From Glaciimonas sp. PAMC28666 (lineage in GTDB: Bacteria; Pseudomonadota; Gammaproteobacteria; Burkholderiales; Burkholderiaceae_D), in NCBI RefSeq assembly GCF_016917355.1, contig NZ_CP070304.1, forward strand, positions 3,100,001-3,164,000: a DNA stretch of 64,000 nucleotides. Direction: 5' to 3'. Of the stretch, positions 1 through 8,595 are shown one piece after another (within the stretch, counting starts at the first letter, position 1; each line of letters opens with the position of its first letter). A model generated the notes under the pieces. The model was given only the letters and a program-made list of their open reading frames with translations. It did not search any database and was not told where the DNA came from. Made by a program: the position numbers and the translations under genes.

Positions 1-1
1 T

Positions 2-730
2 ACCGGCGTCGCTGATTTCAATTTTGCGCAGATTTTCACAGAGAACAGTTTTGCCGGTCATGACCGTATTAGCGATGCAAATCAGCTAACTACGGCGGTC
101 ACCTCTCGCTTTATTCAGGAGAATGGCGTCGAGCGTCTGCGTCTGGCGATCGGTCAACGTTTTTATTTCACGCCACCTCTGGTGACGTTGGATAACACGA
201 TTACCAATAGTCGCTCTGATTTGCTGTTAGGGGCAAGCGGACAGGTCACCAGCACCCTCGGTATCGACAGTAACATTCAATATAGCCAAACTAATAATAC
301 ACTGCAGCGTGCGAATTACAGTCTGCGCTGGCAGCCCGCACCCAAAGAGGTGATTAATTTCGCGTATCGTCTGGATCGCACTCCTGCAGATGTCGCATTG
401 AATAACAACGAAGTACTGAAACAGGTCGATCTTTCCGCACAATGGCCAATAGCGAAGCGCTGGTATGGTGTGGGTCGTATCAACTATTCGTTGCAGGATC
501 GTCGCGTTGCTGAAGGCTTGCTCGGCGTAGAGTACAAAGCGGACTGTTGGGTTTTTCGTGTAGTTGCACAGCGGACACCTACCTCGACAGCACAGACTAG
601 CTCGGCATTATTTTTCCAGCTTGAATTGAATGGTTTGACCAAACTCGGCTCTAACCCGATGCAAGCGTTAAAAGGCAGCATCCCAGGTTATCAGAATGTA
701 AATCAACCAGACAAGATCATCAGTAATTGA
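2..730 (+). CDS. lptD: LPS-assembly protein LptD, C-terminal part
   Basis: The reading frame is open from the window edge to a TGA at 728-730, so this is the 3' end of a longer gene. LptD is the outer-membrane beta-barrel that, with the lipoprotein LptE, inserts lipopolysaccharide into the outer leaflet. The visible part begins with the barrel motif FTENSFAGHDRISDANQLT, which is characteristic of the family, and continues with alternating short strands and Tyr/Arg-rich turns (for example RWQPAPKEVINFAYRLDRT and VEYKADCWVFRVVAQR). The last 20 or so residues (NPMQALKGSIPGYQ) match the usual LptD C terminus. surA follows immediately, the normal arrangement; SurA is the chaperone that brings LptD to the Bam complex. 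The call is secure; the N terminus lies outside the window. Confidence 0.95.
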   Translation, partial: TGVADFNFAQIFTENSFAGHDRISDANQLTTAVTSRFIQENGVERLRLAIGQRFYFTPPLVTLDNTITNSRSDLLLGASGQVTSTLGIDSNIQYSQTNNTLQRANYSLRWQPAPKEVINFAYRLDRTPADVALNNNEVLKQVDLSAQWPIAKRWYGVGRINYSLQDRRVAEGLLGVEYKADCWVFRVVAQRTPTSTAQTSSALFFQLELNGLTKLGSNPMQALKGSIPGYQNVNQPDKIISN

Positions 731-765
731 ATCCGTCATACTTATATATGAATGCTCTCATCATT

Positions 766-2208
766 ATGCGTAAAACCAATCAGTCCAACAAAGCACAACT
801 TGCCACTATCATTGTCGCGACGCTGTTAAATGTCACTTCTGGCGCATGGGCACAGAACTCGGCAGCCAGCCCGTTGAGCCCACCCCTCATGCCATCGCCA
901 ACCACATCAACTGCTAGGGGAGCCGCTGCGCCGTCGACGACGGCCAGCAATACACCAGAGACGATCGATGCGATTGTGGCGGTGGTAAATAACGAAGTCA
1001 TCACGCGCCAGGAGCTAGCCTTGCGCCTGAAAGATGTTATTCAACGTATGAAAAGCCAGGGGATGGAAATACCGCCTCCGGCAGAACTGCAAAAACAATT
1101 GTTGGAGCGTCTGATTATGGAACGCGCCCAAGTCCAGGCAGCCAAAGAATTTGGATTGTCGGTTGATGACAAAATGCTCGATGCAGCCATTGGTCGCATA
1201 GCGGACCAAAATAAGATGTCGATGGCGGATTTCCGCAAGCAATTAATTCATGACAACATTCCATATCCCGCTTTCCGGGATGACATCCGTCGCGAAATTT
1301 TGCTGCAACGTCTGCGCGAGCGCGAAGTCGATAACAAAATTCAAATTACCGAATCCGAAGTCGATAATTATCTGATCGCCGAAGCCAACAACAAACAATC
1401 GCAACAGGCGCAGCAAGAAGTTAACCTTGCGCAAATTTTGATACGTGTGCCTGAAAACGCGACACCAGCGCAGGCGGCCGAGCGTCACAAGCGCGCTGAA
1501 GAGGTGCTGCAACAGCTCCGTTCAGGTGGTAACTTTGCCAAAATTGCGGCGACCTATTCGGATGCGCCTGATGCACTGACCGGTGGCGAATTAGGATGGC
1601 GTCAGCAGGATCGTTTGCCAAAGTTGTTCCTCGATGCGATTGCAACGCTGACACCGGGTCAGCTTTCACCGATCTTGCAGAGTGCGAACGGTTTCCATAT
1701 CATCCGGCTCAACGACAAACGCGCTTCGACCAATGTCGATAAGCCGGCGGCCGCGCCAGTCGAGCAAACTCACGTACGCCATATTTTAATCAAGGTAACG
1801 CCGACGGTATCCGCAGCTGAAGCCAAGAAGCGCTTGCTTGAATTGAAAGATCGCCTGGATAATAAGGCCGCGACTTTTGAAGACCTTGCAAAACTTTATT
1901 CGAATGATCTGTCAGCGTCTAAAGGTGGCGATCTCGGCTGGATTTACCCTGGCGACACGGTCCCGGAATTTCAGCGTGCGATGGATGCACTCAAGCCGGG
2001 CCAAATCAGCGAGCCGATTGAAACCCCTTTCGGTTATCACCTGATTCAAGTGCTGGAACGCAAAACTGACACCGTTTCTGCAGATCGCAAACGCCTCGCA
2101 GCTCGCGCTGCAATTCGTGAACGGAAGCAGGAAGAAGCAACGAATGACTGGTTGCGCGAACTGCGTGATCGCGCTTACGTCGAATACCGTACTGACGACA
2201 ACGGTTGA
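766..2208 (+). CDS. surA: Periplasmic peptidyl-prolyl isomerase chaperone SurA
   Basis: SurA escorts unfolded outer-membrane proteins through the periplasm. From the ATG at 766 the protein is 480 residues. It has a signal peptide (MRKTNQSNK, then a hydrophobic stretch ending near AWAQ), a Pro/Ser/Ala-rich linker, and the SurA N-domain (IVAVVNNEVITRQEL, and the helix DFRKQLIHDNIPYPAFRDDI). Two parvulin domains follow at about residues 218-319 (start EVNLAQILIRV) and 335-433 (start THVRHILIKV), each with the GGxLGW motif. In-frame starts at 748 (ATG) and 727 (TTG, overlapping the lptD stop) also exist. I prefer 766 because it puts Arg/Lys residues directly before the hydrophobic segment, although no clear Shine-Dalgarno is visible. 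It is probably cotranscribed with lptD. Confidence 0.95.
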   Translation: MRKTNQSNKAQLATIIVATLLNVTSGAWAQNSAASPLSPPLMPSPTTSTARGAAAPSTTASNTPETIDAIVAVVNNEVITRQELALRLKDVIQRMKSQGMEIPPPAELQKQLLERLIMERAQVQAAKEFGLSVDDKMLDAAIGRIADQNKMSMADFRKQLIHDNIPYPAFRDDIRREILLQRLREREVDNKIQITESEVDNYLIAEANNKQSQQAQQEVNLAQILIRVPENATPAQAAERHKRAEEVLQQLRSGGNFAKIAATYSDAPDALTGGELGWRQQDRLPKLFLDAIATLTPGQLSPILQSANGFHIIRLNDKRASTNVDKPAAAPVEQTHVRHILIKVTPTVSAAEAKKRLLELKDRLDNKAATFEDLAKLYSNDLSASKGGDLGWIYPGDTVPEFQRAMDALKPGQISEPIETPFGYHLIQVLERKTDTVSADRKRLAARAAIRERKQEEATNDWLRELRDRAYVEYRTDDNG

Positions 2209-2407
2209 TCGCGGTTGTGGTTGCTTGATCGTGGTTGATGGTCTAGCCCCGCGTGCCTTGGCTATTCTGGGGACGCAGGGTTAACGTAAAAGCCTGCGTA
2301 AGATCGCAGTAGAGCTGATTGAAGCTGAAGAGAGCCGATATGAAGCGGCAAAGCGGCTATTACCGGCACACCAGCACGATTGTCATGAGTTATTTAATGG
2401 TCCCGCA

Positions 2408-3499
2408 ATGACAGTTCAGAATGTAGTCAGTCCCGCAACACCAGCACCAGGCGCTGCTTTGCGTCGTCCCATTCTTGCGATCACCTGCGGTGAACCGGCA
2501 GGAATCGGTCCAGAGATTTCAATCAAGGCGGCGTGGGAACTGCGCGCCGGAATCAATAGCATTCTGATCGGGGACGCTGCTTTTTTAGCAATGATAGCGG
2601 CGGAAATTGATCCACAGATTAAATTGGTGGCACTTTCGGAGCAGGCATTTCTCTTTAGTGGTTTGCCAGATTTTGGTCCAGAGCGTATTGCTGTGATTGA
2701 TTCCCCTTTCAGCGTGCACGTGGAGCCCGGCAAGCTGGACCCGCGCAACGGCCGCGCTATCTTAAAGACACTGGATATCGCAATCGCCGGTGCGGTGGCA
2801 AAAAGCTTTGACGCTATCGTCACCGCGCCTCTGCAAAAAAGTAGTATCAACGACGCTGGCGTTCATTTCACAGGCCACACAGAGTATCTGGCGGAGAAGA
2901 CTGGCACAGCGCAAGTGGTGATGATGCTGGCGACTGATCGCACGACACCGCCGTTAAGAGTTGCGTTAGCCACGACGCATCTGGCCTTGAAAGATGTCGC
3001 CGCCGCGATTACCGTCGAAGGACTGAGCCGTACTTTAGATATCCTGCATCACGATTTACAGACTAAATTCGGATTGAGGCAGCCGCGTATTTTGGTCACC
3101 GGCCTGAATCCGCACGCGGGAGAGGGTGGATACCTCGGGCGCGAAGAAATCGATATCATCACGCCTGCATTGGTAGCAGCGAAGGCCAAAGGATTGCAAG
3201 TCAGCGGTCCTTATCCCGCCGATACCTTGTTTCAGCAAAAATATCTGGATCAAGCCGATTGCGTGCTGGCGATGTATCACGATCAAGGTTTGCCAGTGCT
3301 TAAATACGCCAGCTTTGGTCATGGCATTAATATCACACTTGGTTTGCCGATCATTCGCACCTCGGTCGATCATGGCACTGCGCTCGACCTGGCCGCGGCC
3401 GGATTAGGGAAGGCCGACCACGGCAGCATGCTGGCTGCGCTCAATGCTGCGGCTCAAATGGTCACCGCGAAGGCTACTTTAGACCTGGTAAACCTTTAG
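2408..3499 (+). CDS. pdxA: 4-hydroxythreonine-4-phosphate dehydrogenase PdxA
   Basis: PdxA oxidises 4-phosphohydroxy-L-threonine with NAD in the DXP-dependent pathway to pyridoxal 5'-phosphate. The protein is 363 residues, slightly longer than usual because of a 20-residue N-terminal extension rich in Ala and Pro. Family motifs are clear: the nucleotide/substrate entry [13 protein letters not shown] near residue 26, ATAPLQK-type [11 protein letters not shown], the metal-ligand His in [11 protein letters not shown] (about 157), a second in [10 protein letters not shown], and a third in [12 protein letters not shown] (about 291). [19 protein letters not shown] near the C terminus is also typical. 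It lies 199 bp after surA and before rsmA, the usual order. The gap after surA shows no recognisable element. Confidence 0.96.
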   Translation: MTVQNVVSPATPAPGAALRRPILAITCGEPAGIGPEISIKAAWELRAGINSILIGDAAFLAMIAAEIDPQIKLVALSEQAFLFSGLPDFGPERIAVIDSPFSVHVEPGKLDPRNGRAILKTLDIAIAGAVAKSFDAIVTAPLQKSSINDAGVHFTGHTEYLAEKTGTAQVVMMLATDRTTPPLRVALATTHLALKDVAAAITVEGLSRTLDILHHDLQTKFGLRQPRILVTGLNPHAGEGGYLGREEIDIITPALVAAKAKGLQVSGPYPADTLFQQKYLDQADCVLAMYHDQGLPVLKYASFGHGINITLGLPIIRTSVDHGTALDLAAAGLGKADHGSMLAALNAAAQMVTAKATLDLVNL

Positions 3500-3768
3500 T
3501 CTGAGGAATAGCGACACCGGATACTCACAATTTTGCGGATCAAAATGTGTCCCTCAGGGCGGCCGCAGGTGTGTGAACCCGGCTTTGTCAATAACAGTCA
3601 CTGGAACATCCCGTCATATCGTTGTAACCGCGTCACGTTCTTTAGCGCGTAATTTTGTATGACAGCGTTTTTACGAAGGCGCTTAAAAAGGGCGCAACGA
3701 CCCGCGGCGCTTTTATTACGCCTTTTCATTCTATTAGTAGTATCTTTTACATCAGCGCATCTCAAAAC

Positions 3769-4539
3769 ATGAAACATATTGCACGTAAGCGCTTCGGCCA
3801 AAATTTCCTCACGGACAAGCAAGTATTGACCGATATCATCAGTGCAATAGCGCCGCAAGCGGACGACAACATGGTCGAGATTGGTCCCGGCTTAGCCGCC
3901 ATGACCACTTTGTTGCTCAAATCGTTGAAGCAGCTGCACGTGGTGGAATTGGACCGTGATCTGGTAACACGGCTGGAAAAAACCTTCGACCCCGCTCGTC
4001 TTCATGTGCATTCTGCAGATGCGTTGAAATTCGATTTCAGCAGCATTCCTTTGCTGGGCGAAGGCAAACTGCGGGTGGTCGGTAATTTGCCGTATAACAT
4101 TTCGAGTCCATTGCTGTTTCAACTGACCGAGATTGCCCCGTTAGTGCAGGATCAGCATTTTATGTTGCAAAAAGAAGTGGTGCAACGGATGGTGGCGGAG
4201 CCCGGTAGTAAAACGTTTGGCCGCCTCTCCGTCATGCTGCAGTGGCGCTATAAGATGCAGCTCATGTTCATCGTCCCACCGACCGCATTTGATCCGCCGC
4301 CGCGCGTGGAATCTGCCATTGTGCGTATGATTCCGATTGCGGAGCCGCTGGTCTGTGATCAGAAGAAGCTGGAAGATGTGGTTTTAAAGGCCTTTACGCA
4401 ACGCCGTAAGGTGATTCGGAATAGTCTGGCGGGCATGTTCACCGAAAATGACTTGATAGACGCTGGTGTGGACCCGCAGGCGCGCCCGGAAACGATCGCC
4501 ATGGAACTGTTCGTTGGCCTGGCGAACCGACTGAAGTAG
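3769..4539 (+). CDS. rsmA: 16S rRNA dimethyladenosine transferase RsmA (KsgA)
   Basis: RsmA uses S-adenosylmethionine to dimethylate two adjacent adenines in the 3'-terminal hairpin of 16S rRNA, a late checkpoint in 30S assembly; its loss gives kasugamycin resistance in other species. From the ATG at 3769 the protein is 256 residues, the usual size. It starts MKHIARKRFGQNFLTD, the family N terminus. SAM motif I is VEIGPGLAAMT, the acidic residue closing motif II is in LHVVELDRDL, and the catalytic motif is NLPYNISSPL. The frame stays open upstream to 3655, but that extension has no family similarity, so 3769 is preferred. It follows pdxA as in many proteobacteria; the 269-bp gap between them holds no gene I can support. 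Confidence 0.95.
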   Translation: MKHIARKRFGQNFLTDKQVLTDIISAIAPQADDNMVEIGPGLAAMTTLLLKSLKQLHVVELDRDLVTRLEKTFDPARLHVHSADALKFDFSSIPLLGEGKLRVVGNLPYNISSPLLFQLTEIAPLVQDQHFMLQKEVVQRMVAEPGSKTFGRLSVMLQWRYKMQLMFIVPPTAFDPPPRVESAIVRMIPIAEPLVCDQKKLEDVVLKAFTQRRKVIRNSLAGMFTENDLIDAGVDPQARPETIAMELFVGLANRLK

Positions 4540-4852
4540 TCTCCGGAGCCGCCTTCCTAAACGCTGCACGCTCCATGCGCTTTTACCGATCGGCATGTAA
4601 CGGCATTACCGGTGGACGTAACAGTGGTAAGAGAAATGTAAGGAAATGTACGAGAAACATTGAGAACATATTGCATTCGTATAATCGGCTACTTAAGCCA
4701 GCCTTGAATGCATTTTGCGGCTGGTTTCCTGATGCCGTATGGGTATTCAGCGCAAAAAAGAGTCAATAAACGTTTTTTTGATCCAACTTGATCTGTTAGC
4801 GTACACCGAACCATGTTTGGTGTCGCAGGCAATCACCCCCCCCGGAGATAAA
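4540..4852. other. Intergenic region between rsmA and the hemerythrin-like gene
   Basis: This stretch of 313 bp has no convincing gene. A consensus -10 hexamer TATAAT lies at 4680-4685, but the best -35-like hexamer (TTGAGA, 4660-4665) is only 14 bp upstream, so a promoter here is only possible. A short imperfect hairpin with CCAGCC/GGCTGG arms lies around 4696-4727 and lacks a T-run. A Shine-Dalgarno-like GGAGAT at 4844-4849 precedes the next gene. Confidence 0.4.
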
Positions 4853-5488
4853 ATGCTCACTTCTACGTACGCTCTTATCAGTCTTTCATCAGAGCAAAAG
4901 AGGGTGCATGACCTCTTGGTGATGGTGCAGCGATTACTTCAAGACGGTTCAACTGAAAGGCCGCGTAGTGATCAGGTAATTCTTGATTCGATAGGTCGCC
5001 AACTAACCAGACTTGACGCCTCCTGCCATCGTCGAAAAATGGAAATTTTCGTGATTCCTGCGATCATGAGTGCGACCAAAGAAGCAGATTTCTTGCTGGC
5101 CGAGCTAGAAACCTTAAGCGCCACTTGCTTGCAGGTACTTGAATCAGTCGGGCACTGGGTGCAGCAAGCTGTTGACGACGGGACGAGAGAAGTCACCGAG
5201 TTGTATTCTTTAGTCGCGCTCTATTGCAATAGCATGCTGTTGCGATTAGCCAAAGAAGAAGATGCATTGTTACCACTGGCCCAACGGGTGATATCGAGCG
5301 ACGACTGGTTTGCTATTGGCGTGCAATTTTTGTCACATGACGCTGAAGCGAACGCGCGCCACCAATGTATGTGCGCGGAGCGGGAGCTTGCTCCGGGGGC
5401 AACATCCATTTATCCATTCAATGTCCTCCTAGGGCAACATGAAAATTCCAGCTCCGCTCTCCGCAACGATGTGTCGGCGTGGCATTAA
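4853..5488 (+). CDS. Hemerythrin-like helical protein (tentative)
   Basis: The ATG at 4853 follows GGAGAT by three bases, which decides the start; the product is 211 residues. The protein is predicted to be almost entirely helical. The second half (LYSLVALYCNSMLLRLAKEE, DALLPLA, then SDDWFAIG and LSHDAEANAR) resembles the HHE cation-binding hemerythrin pattern in which His and Glu residues from a four-helix bundle bind a di-iron centre. An earlier CHRRKMEIFVIPAIM could supply the HxxxE half. Not all canonical ligands are obvious, so iron binding is uncertain. There is no signal peptide. It stands alone between rsmA and the convergent gloA. The assignment is by pattern only; a plain hypothetical protein remains possible. 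Confidence 0.6.
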   Translation: MLTSTYALISLSSEQKRVHDLLVMVQRLLQDGSTERPRSDQVILDSIGRQLTRLDASCHRRKMEIFVIPAIMSATKEADFLLAELETLSATCLQVLESVGHWVQQAVDDGTREVTELYSLVALYCNSMLLRLAKEEDALLPLAQRVISSDDWFAIGVQFLSHDAEANARHQCMCAERELAPGATSIYPFNVLLGQHENSSSALRNDVSAWH

Positions 5489-5535
5489 CCATTAACGCCT
5501 TTTGCCACGATTTCCTATCTGATATACCGCAGTAG

Positions 5536-5946
5536 TTATAGTTTTGCGTTCGGCCAATGCCCTGGCTTGCGCTCAATCAATTCGATCTTGTAACCGTCCG
5601 GGTCCTGCACGAAAGCGATATTGGTCGTGCCGCCCTTTACCGGACCGGCTTCACGGGTCACATTCCCGCCTTGTAACTTGACGTCGGCACAGGCCTGATG
5701 CACATCCTCCACTGCGAGGGCGATATGTCCATAGGCAGTTCCCTGGTCATAACTGTCCACGCCGTAGTTGTAGGTCAATTCCAATTCTGCGTGGTCTGGA
5801 TTCGTGCCGTAACCGACAAATGCGAGGGTATATTTGTATTCAGGATTGTCGTTCGTCCTAAGCAATTTCATGCCAAGTACTTTGGTATAAAAATCGATGG
5901 AACGTTGCAGGTTGCCGACGCGCAGCATAGTGTGTAGGAGTAGCAT
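5536..5946 (-). CDS. gloA: Lactoylglutathione lyase (glyoxalase I)
   Basis: GloA isomerises the hemithioacetal of methylglyoxal and glutathione to S-lactoylglutathione, the first step of methylglyoxal detoxification in the cytosol. The 136-residue product has two beta-alpha-beta-beta-beta glyoxalase halves. The four metal ligands of the family are visible: His5 in [10 protein letters not shown], Glu56 in HAELELTYN, His74 in [10 protein letters not shown] and Glu122 in [11 protein letters not shown]. The N terminus [16 protein letters not shown] and the motif [12 protein letters not shown] are typical. Length and ligand set are those of the short, Ni-type bacterial enzymes. It is the last gene of the long minus-strand block and is separated from the protease gene upstream by about 90 bp. 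Confidence 0.95.
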   Translation of the reverse strand: MLLLHTMLRVGNLQRSIDFYTKVLGMKLLRTNDNPEYKYTLAFVGYGTNPDHAELELTYNYGVDSYDQGTAYGHIALAVEDVHQACADVKLQGGNVTREAGPVKGGTTNIAFVQDPDGYKIELIERKPGHWPNAKL

Positions 5947-6037
5947 AAATTCTTTCGATCATGGGAAGGGTTGGCACGCAGCGACGGCGTACGAAGAAAA
6001 AATCACAAAAAAGCAATTTCAACAGCAAATGTCGAGC

Positions 6038-7045
6038 TTAAAATATAGGCAGTGTTTCTTGCGCGCTATCACGCAATGTCCGCCGCGCCGTTTCAAATTC
6101 CGGGAATATGGATTGTACTGTCGCCCAAAAGCGCGGGCTGTGGTTCATTTCGCGCAGATGCGATAGCTCATGCGCAATCACATAATCGATCAACGGCAGC
6201 GCAAAATGCATCAAGCGCCAGTTCAGCCGGATTTTGCCGTCTGCGGTGCAGGAGCCCCATTGTGTGGTCGCAGACGAGAGCGCATAGGATTTGTAGGTCA
6301 CGCCGAGTTTATTTGCATACAGCGGAAGCCGTTCACCGAATACGCGTTTGGCTTCCAATTGTAACCAGCCTAACACACGGTCTTTCAGCTGCTGTTCGCT
6401 CGCATCGACAGGTAAACACACCGTCAATGTTGCAGCTTCCGGATCGTATTCGATACCGGCCACCTGGGTAGCGCGGATACGAAGGGTCAGGTCGGCACCA
6501 AGATACGGCAGCGTTTCACCGTCGGACCATGTCATCTGAGGTTGCAGACGACGCGCAGAACGATCGCGATATTCATGCAATTTTGCAAATATCCAACGCT
6601 TTTTCTCTCGGATCGCACTTTCAATCTCCACCACAGTTACCCACTTTGGGGCCGTCACGCGCAGTCCGTCATCACTAATGACAAAACCAATTGAGCGCCG
6701 CTTGGAGCGCAACAACGCATAGTCAAGCACATGCGCGTCAATCTGGAGGCGGCGTTTTCCTGCAGCCACTGGAAGTAGTGGAGCGGGCGGCTGAGCATCC
6801 TGAGGCGCTGGCCTGAGATCGGGGGCGCCGGTAGTTGCTTCGGACGACGGCGCTGATACAGGTCGTTTTAGTGGCGGAGCGCTATGCCCGGGGGACGCAA
6901 GCAACGTTCCATTGTCAGGGTAGGGCGCATCGACACTGAACAGGTCCAGTTGGCGCGCCAGCGGTTGCGGCGGCGGAACCAGCGGCCGCAGATGCGGCTT
7001 GGTGTCAGGCGTCGAGGGTTGTTTCTTTTGATGCAAAAATTTCAA
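6038..7045 (-). CDS. YgjP-like zinc metalloprotease (M48/SprT-type, DUF45)
   Basis: This is a member of the YgjP/DUF45 group, annotated in databases as M48-family or SprT-type metallopeptidase; the physiological substrate is unknown. The C-terminal half holds the zinc site HELSHLREMNHSPRFW, with the two His and catalytic Glu of HExxH plus the third His, preceded by the family motifs RWGSC-like TQWGSCTADGKIRLNW. The first 100 or so residues are Pro-rich and look disordered. No ATG is available near the N terminus: TTG codons at 7045, 7036 or further upstream at 7144 (which would overlap plsC by 52 bp) are the choices, so the start is uncertain. It lies just after plsC in the same direction. 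Confidence 0.85.
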   Translation of the reverse strand: MKFLHQKKQPSTPDTKPHLRPLVPPPQPLARQLDLFSVDAPYPDNGTLLASPGHSAPPLKRPVSAPSSEATTGAPDLRPAPQDAQPPAPLLPVAAGKRRLQIDAHVLDYALLRSKRRSIGFVISDDGLRVTAPKWVTVVEIESAIREKKRWIFAKLHEYRDRSARRLQPQMTWSDGETLPYLGADLTLRIRATQVAGIEYDPEAATLTVCLPVDASEQQLKDRVLGWLQLEAKRVFGERLPLYANKLGVTYKSYALSSATTQWGSCTADGKIRLNWRLMHFALPLIDYVIAHELSHLREMNHSPRFWATVQSIFPEFETARRTLRDSAQETLPIF

Positions 7046-7092
7046 GATTGTCGGCTGTGATTGTGAACAATGTTGATCAAAATTCCCGGATA

Positions 7093-7824
7093 CTATTTTG
7101 GATAAGCATGTGGTGAAATGACCCGCATCTCTGATTCTATCCAATTTTCAACTTTTTCCATCATCTCTGCGCTATTTAGGCCTTCGGGGGAAATCGGTTT
7201 GCCGATAGAGACAGTAATCATCCCAGGTTTCTTGATAAAAGAATTCTTCGGCCAGCACTCGCCAGCGTTCACGGCGATAGGAACCACCACAGAGTTGGTC
7301 TCGATGGCAAGTCTGGTGCCACCGTGCTTATATTTACCCTTTTGACCGACTGGAATCCGCGTGCCTTCCGGGAACATGATAATCCACTGGCCGTCGGCCA
7401 GGCGCCTGCGTCCCTGAGTGACAACCTGCGCGAAGGCATCACGGCCTTTGCGATCAATCGGGATCATGCGTAATAACGCTATGCCCCAGCCGAAAAAAGG
7501 AATGTACGTGAGCGACTTTTTGAAGACGAACACCAAAGGGCGCGGTGTCATTGGCAGCAAAAAGATGGTTTCCCACGCCGATTGATGCTTCGACAGCACA
7601 ATGGCCGGAGCGTCTGGAAAATTTTCAGCACCTTTGATTTGATATTGAATGCCACAGAGAACCTTCGCCAGCCATACAATAAACACGTTCCAGCGTGAGG
7701 TTAAATAATATCTTTTGGCATAGGGAAAGGGCGCGAAAAAAAGACAGGCAACGGCCCAGATCACGGTCGCGACCGTCATGATTGCAAAAAATAGCACCGA
7801 GCGAAGAAACAAGAAAAACTGCAT
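7093..7824 (-). CDS. plsC: 1-acyl-sn-glycerol-3-phosphate acyltransferase
   Basis: PlsC transfers an acyl chain to lysophosphatidic acid to form phosphatidic acid at the inner membrane. The 243-residue protein opens with a hydrophobic segment (about residues 5-30: LFLRSVLFFAIMTVATVIWA) that should anchor it in the membrane. Block I of the acyltransferase family is present as LSKHQSAWETIF, the HxxxxD/E-type catalytic motif in the HQSxxE form common in betaproteobacteria. Block III is MFPEGTRIPVG and block IV is VVVPIAVNAGECW. It lies between gmhB and the YgjP-like gene in the same direction, an arrangement conserved in Burkholderiales. Confidence 0.94.
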   Translation of the reverse strand: MQFFLFLRSVLFFAIMTVATVIWAVACLFFAPFPYAKRYYLTSRWNVFIVWLAKVLCGIQYQIKGAENFPDAPAIVLSKHQSAWETIFLLPMTPRPLVFVFKKSLTYIPFFGWGIALLRMIPIDRKGRDAFAQVVTQGRRRLADGQWIIMFPEGTRIPVGQKGKYKHGGTRLAIETNSVVVPIAVNAGECWPKNSFIKKPGMITVSIGKPISPEGLNSAEMMEKVENWIESEMRVISPHAYPK

Positions 7825-8018
7825 ACATACTCCAAAAATTTTATTCGCAGCAAGGTCAGGCAGCCATCGCCTGCAGTTAGGTTTGGACTGTCAGTCCCGC
7901 CTACTGTAAACGTAAGGCATATCCATTGCCGCCCAAAGTCATTACCGGCAGGAAGCTAAAGTCGCTTCATGCCTTGATCGGGTTAGCGCCGTTCGTTATC
8001 CCGTCTAAATCAGGGACA

Positions 8019-8588
8019 TTAGACCGACATGTCGACCGTTTTTTTTAACAGAAAATCAACCACCGCTGCCAAATCCGGAAATACCATCGTGCCGGGTGGC
8101 AGGCCGCCTTTTTCGCGGGTAGTCTGGCCTTTTCCGGTCAACACCAGATAGGGCGCACATCCTGCGACGAAACCGGCTTGTAAGTCACGCAGCGAGTCTC
8201 CAACCACCGGAACGCCGCCGCGCAAACTGATCTCGAAACGCTTGGCGATATCGGCAAACATGCCCGGCTTAGGCTTGCGGCAGTCGCAGTTATCTTCGGC
8301 TGCATGCGGGCAAAAGAAGACCGCGTCAATTTCTGCACCGACCAATTGCGCGGCCGTGTGCATCTTTTGATGGATCTCATTGAGTGTTTGCATGTTAAGC
8401 AAACCACGGGCAACGCCTGACTGATTGGTTGCCACCACCACGTGATAGCCCGCTTGATTCAGGCGGGCGATCGCTTCCAGTGAACCTTTGAGTGGAATCC
8501 ACTCATCGGGTGATTTGATAAACGCATCGGAGTCCTGATTAATGACACCGTCACGGTCCAGAATGATCAGTTTTAGAGTCTGTGCCAT
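8019..8588 (-). CDS. gmhB: D-glycero-beta-D-manno-heptose 1,7-bisphosphate 7-phosphatase
   Basis: GmhB removes the 7-phosphate during synthesis of ADP-heptose for the lipopolysaccharide inner core. It belongs to the HAD superfamily. From the ATG at 8588 the protein is 189 residues, and AGGAAAG lies just upstream as a Shine-Dalgarno. The catalytic HAD motif I is LIILDRDGVINQD with the nucleophile and acid Asp. Motif II is VVVATNQSGVARG. The zinc loop CPHAAEDNCDCRKPKPG has the Cys/His set typical of GmhB, and motif IV is VVGDSLRDLQAG. A longer frame to 8624 would overlap glyS and is not needed. It is located directly after glyS. Confidence 0.94.
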   Translation of the reverse strand: MAQTLKLIILDRDGVINQDSDAFIKSPDEWIPLKGSLEAIARLNQAGYHVVVATNQSGVARGLLNMQTLNEIHQKMHTAAQLVGAEIDAVFFCPHAAEDNCDCRKPKPGMFADIAKRFEISLRGGVPVVGDSLRDLQAGFVAGCAPYLVLTGKGQTTREKGGLPPGTMVFPDLAAVVDFLLKKTVDMSV

Positions 8589-8595
8589 GGCTTTC

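Noticed and set aside
4575-4769. Open frame of 64 codons before the hemerythrin-like gene
   Set aside because: No ribosome site, no motif and composition unlike the neighbouring genes.
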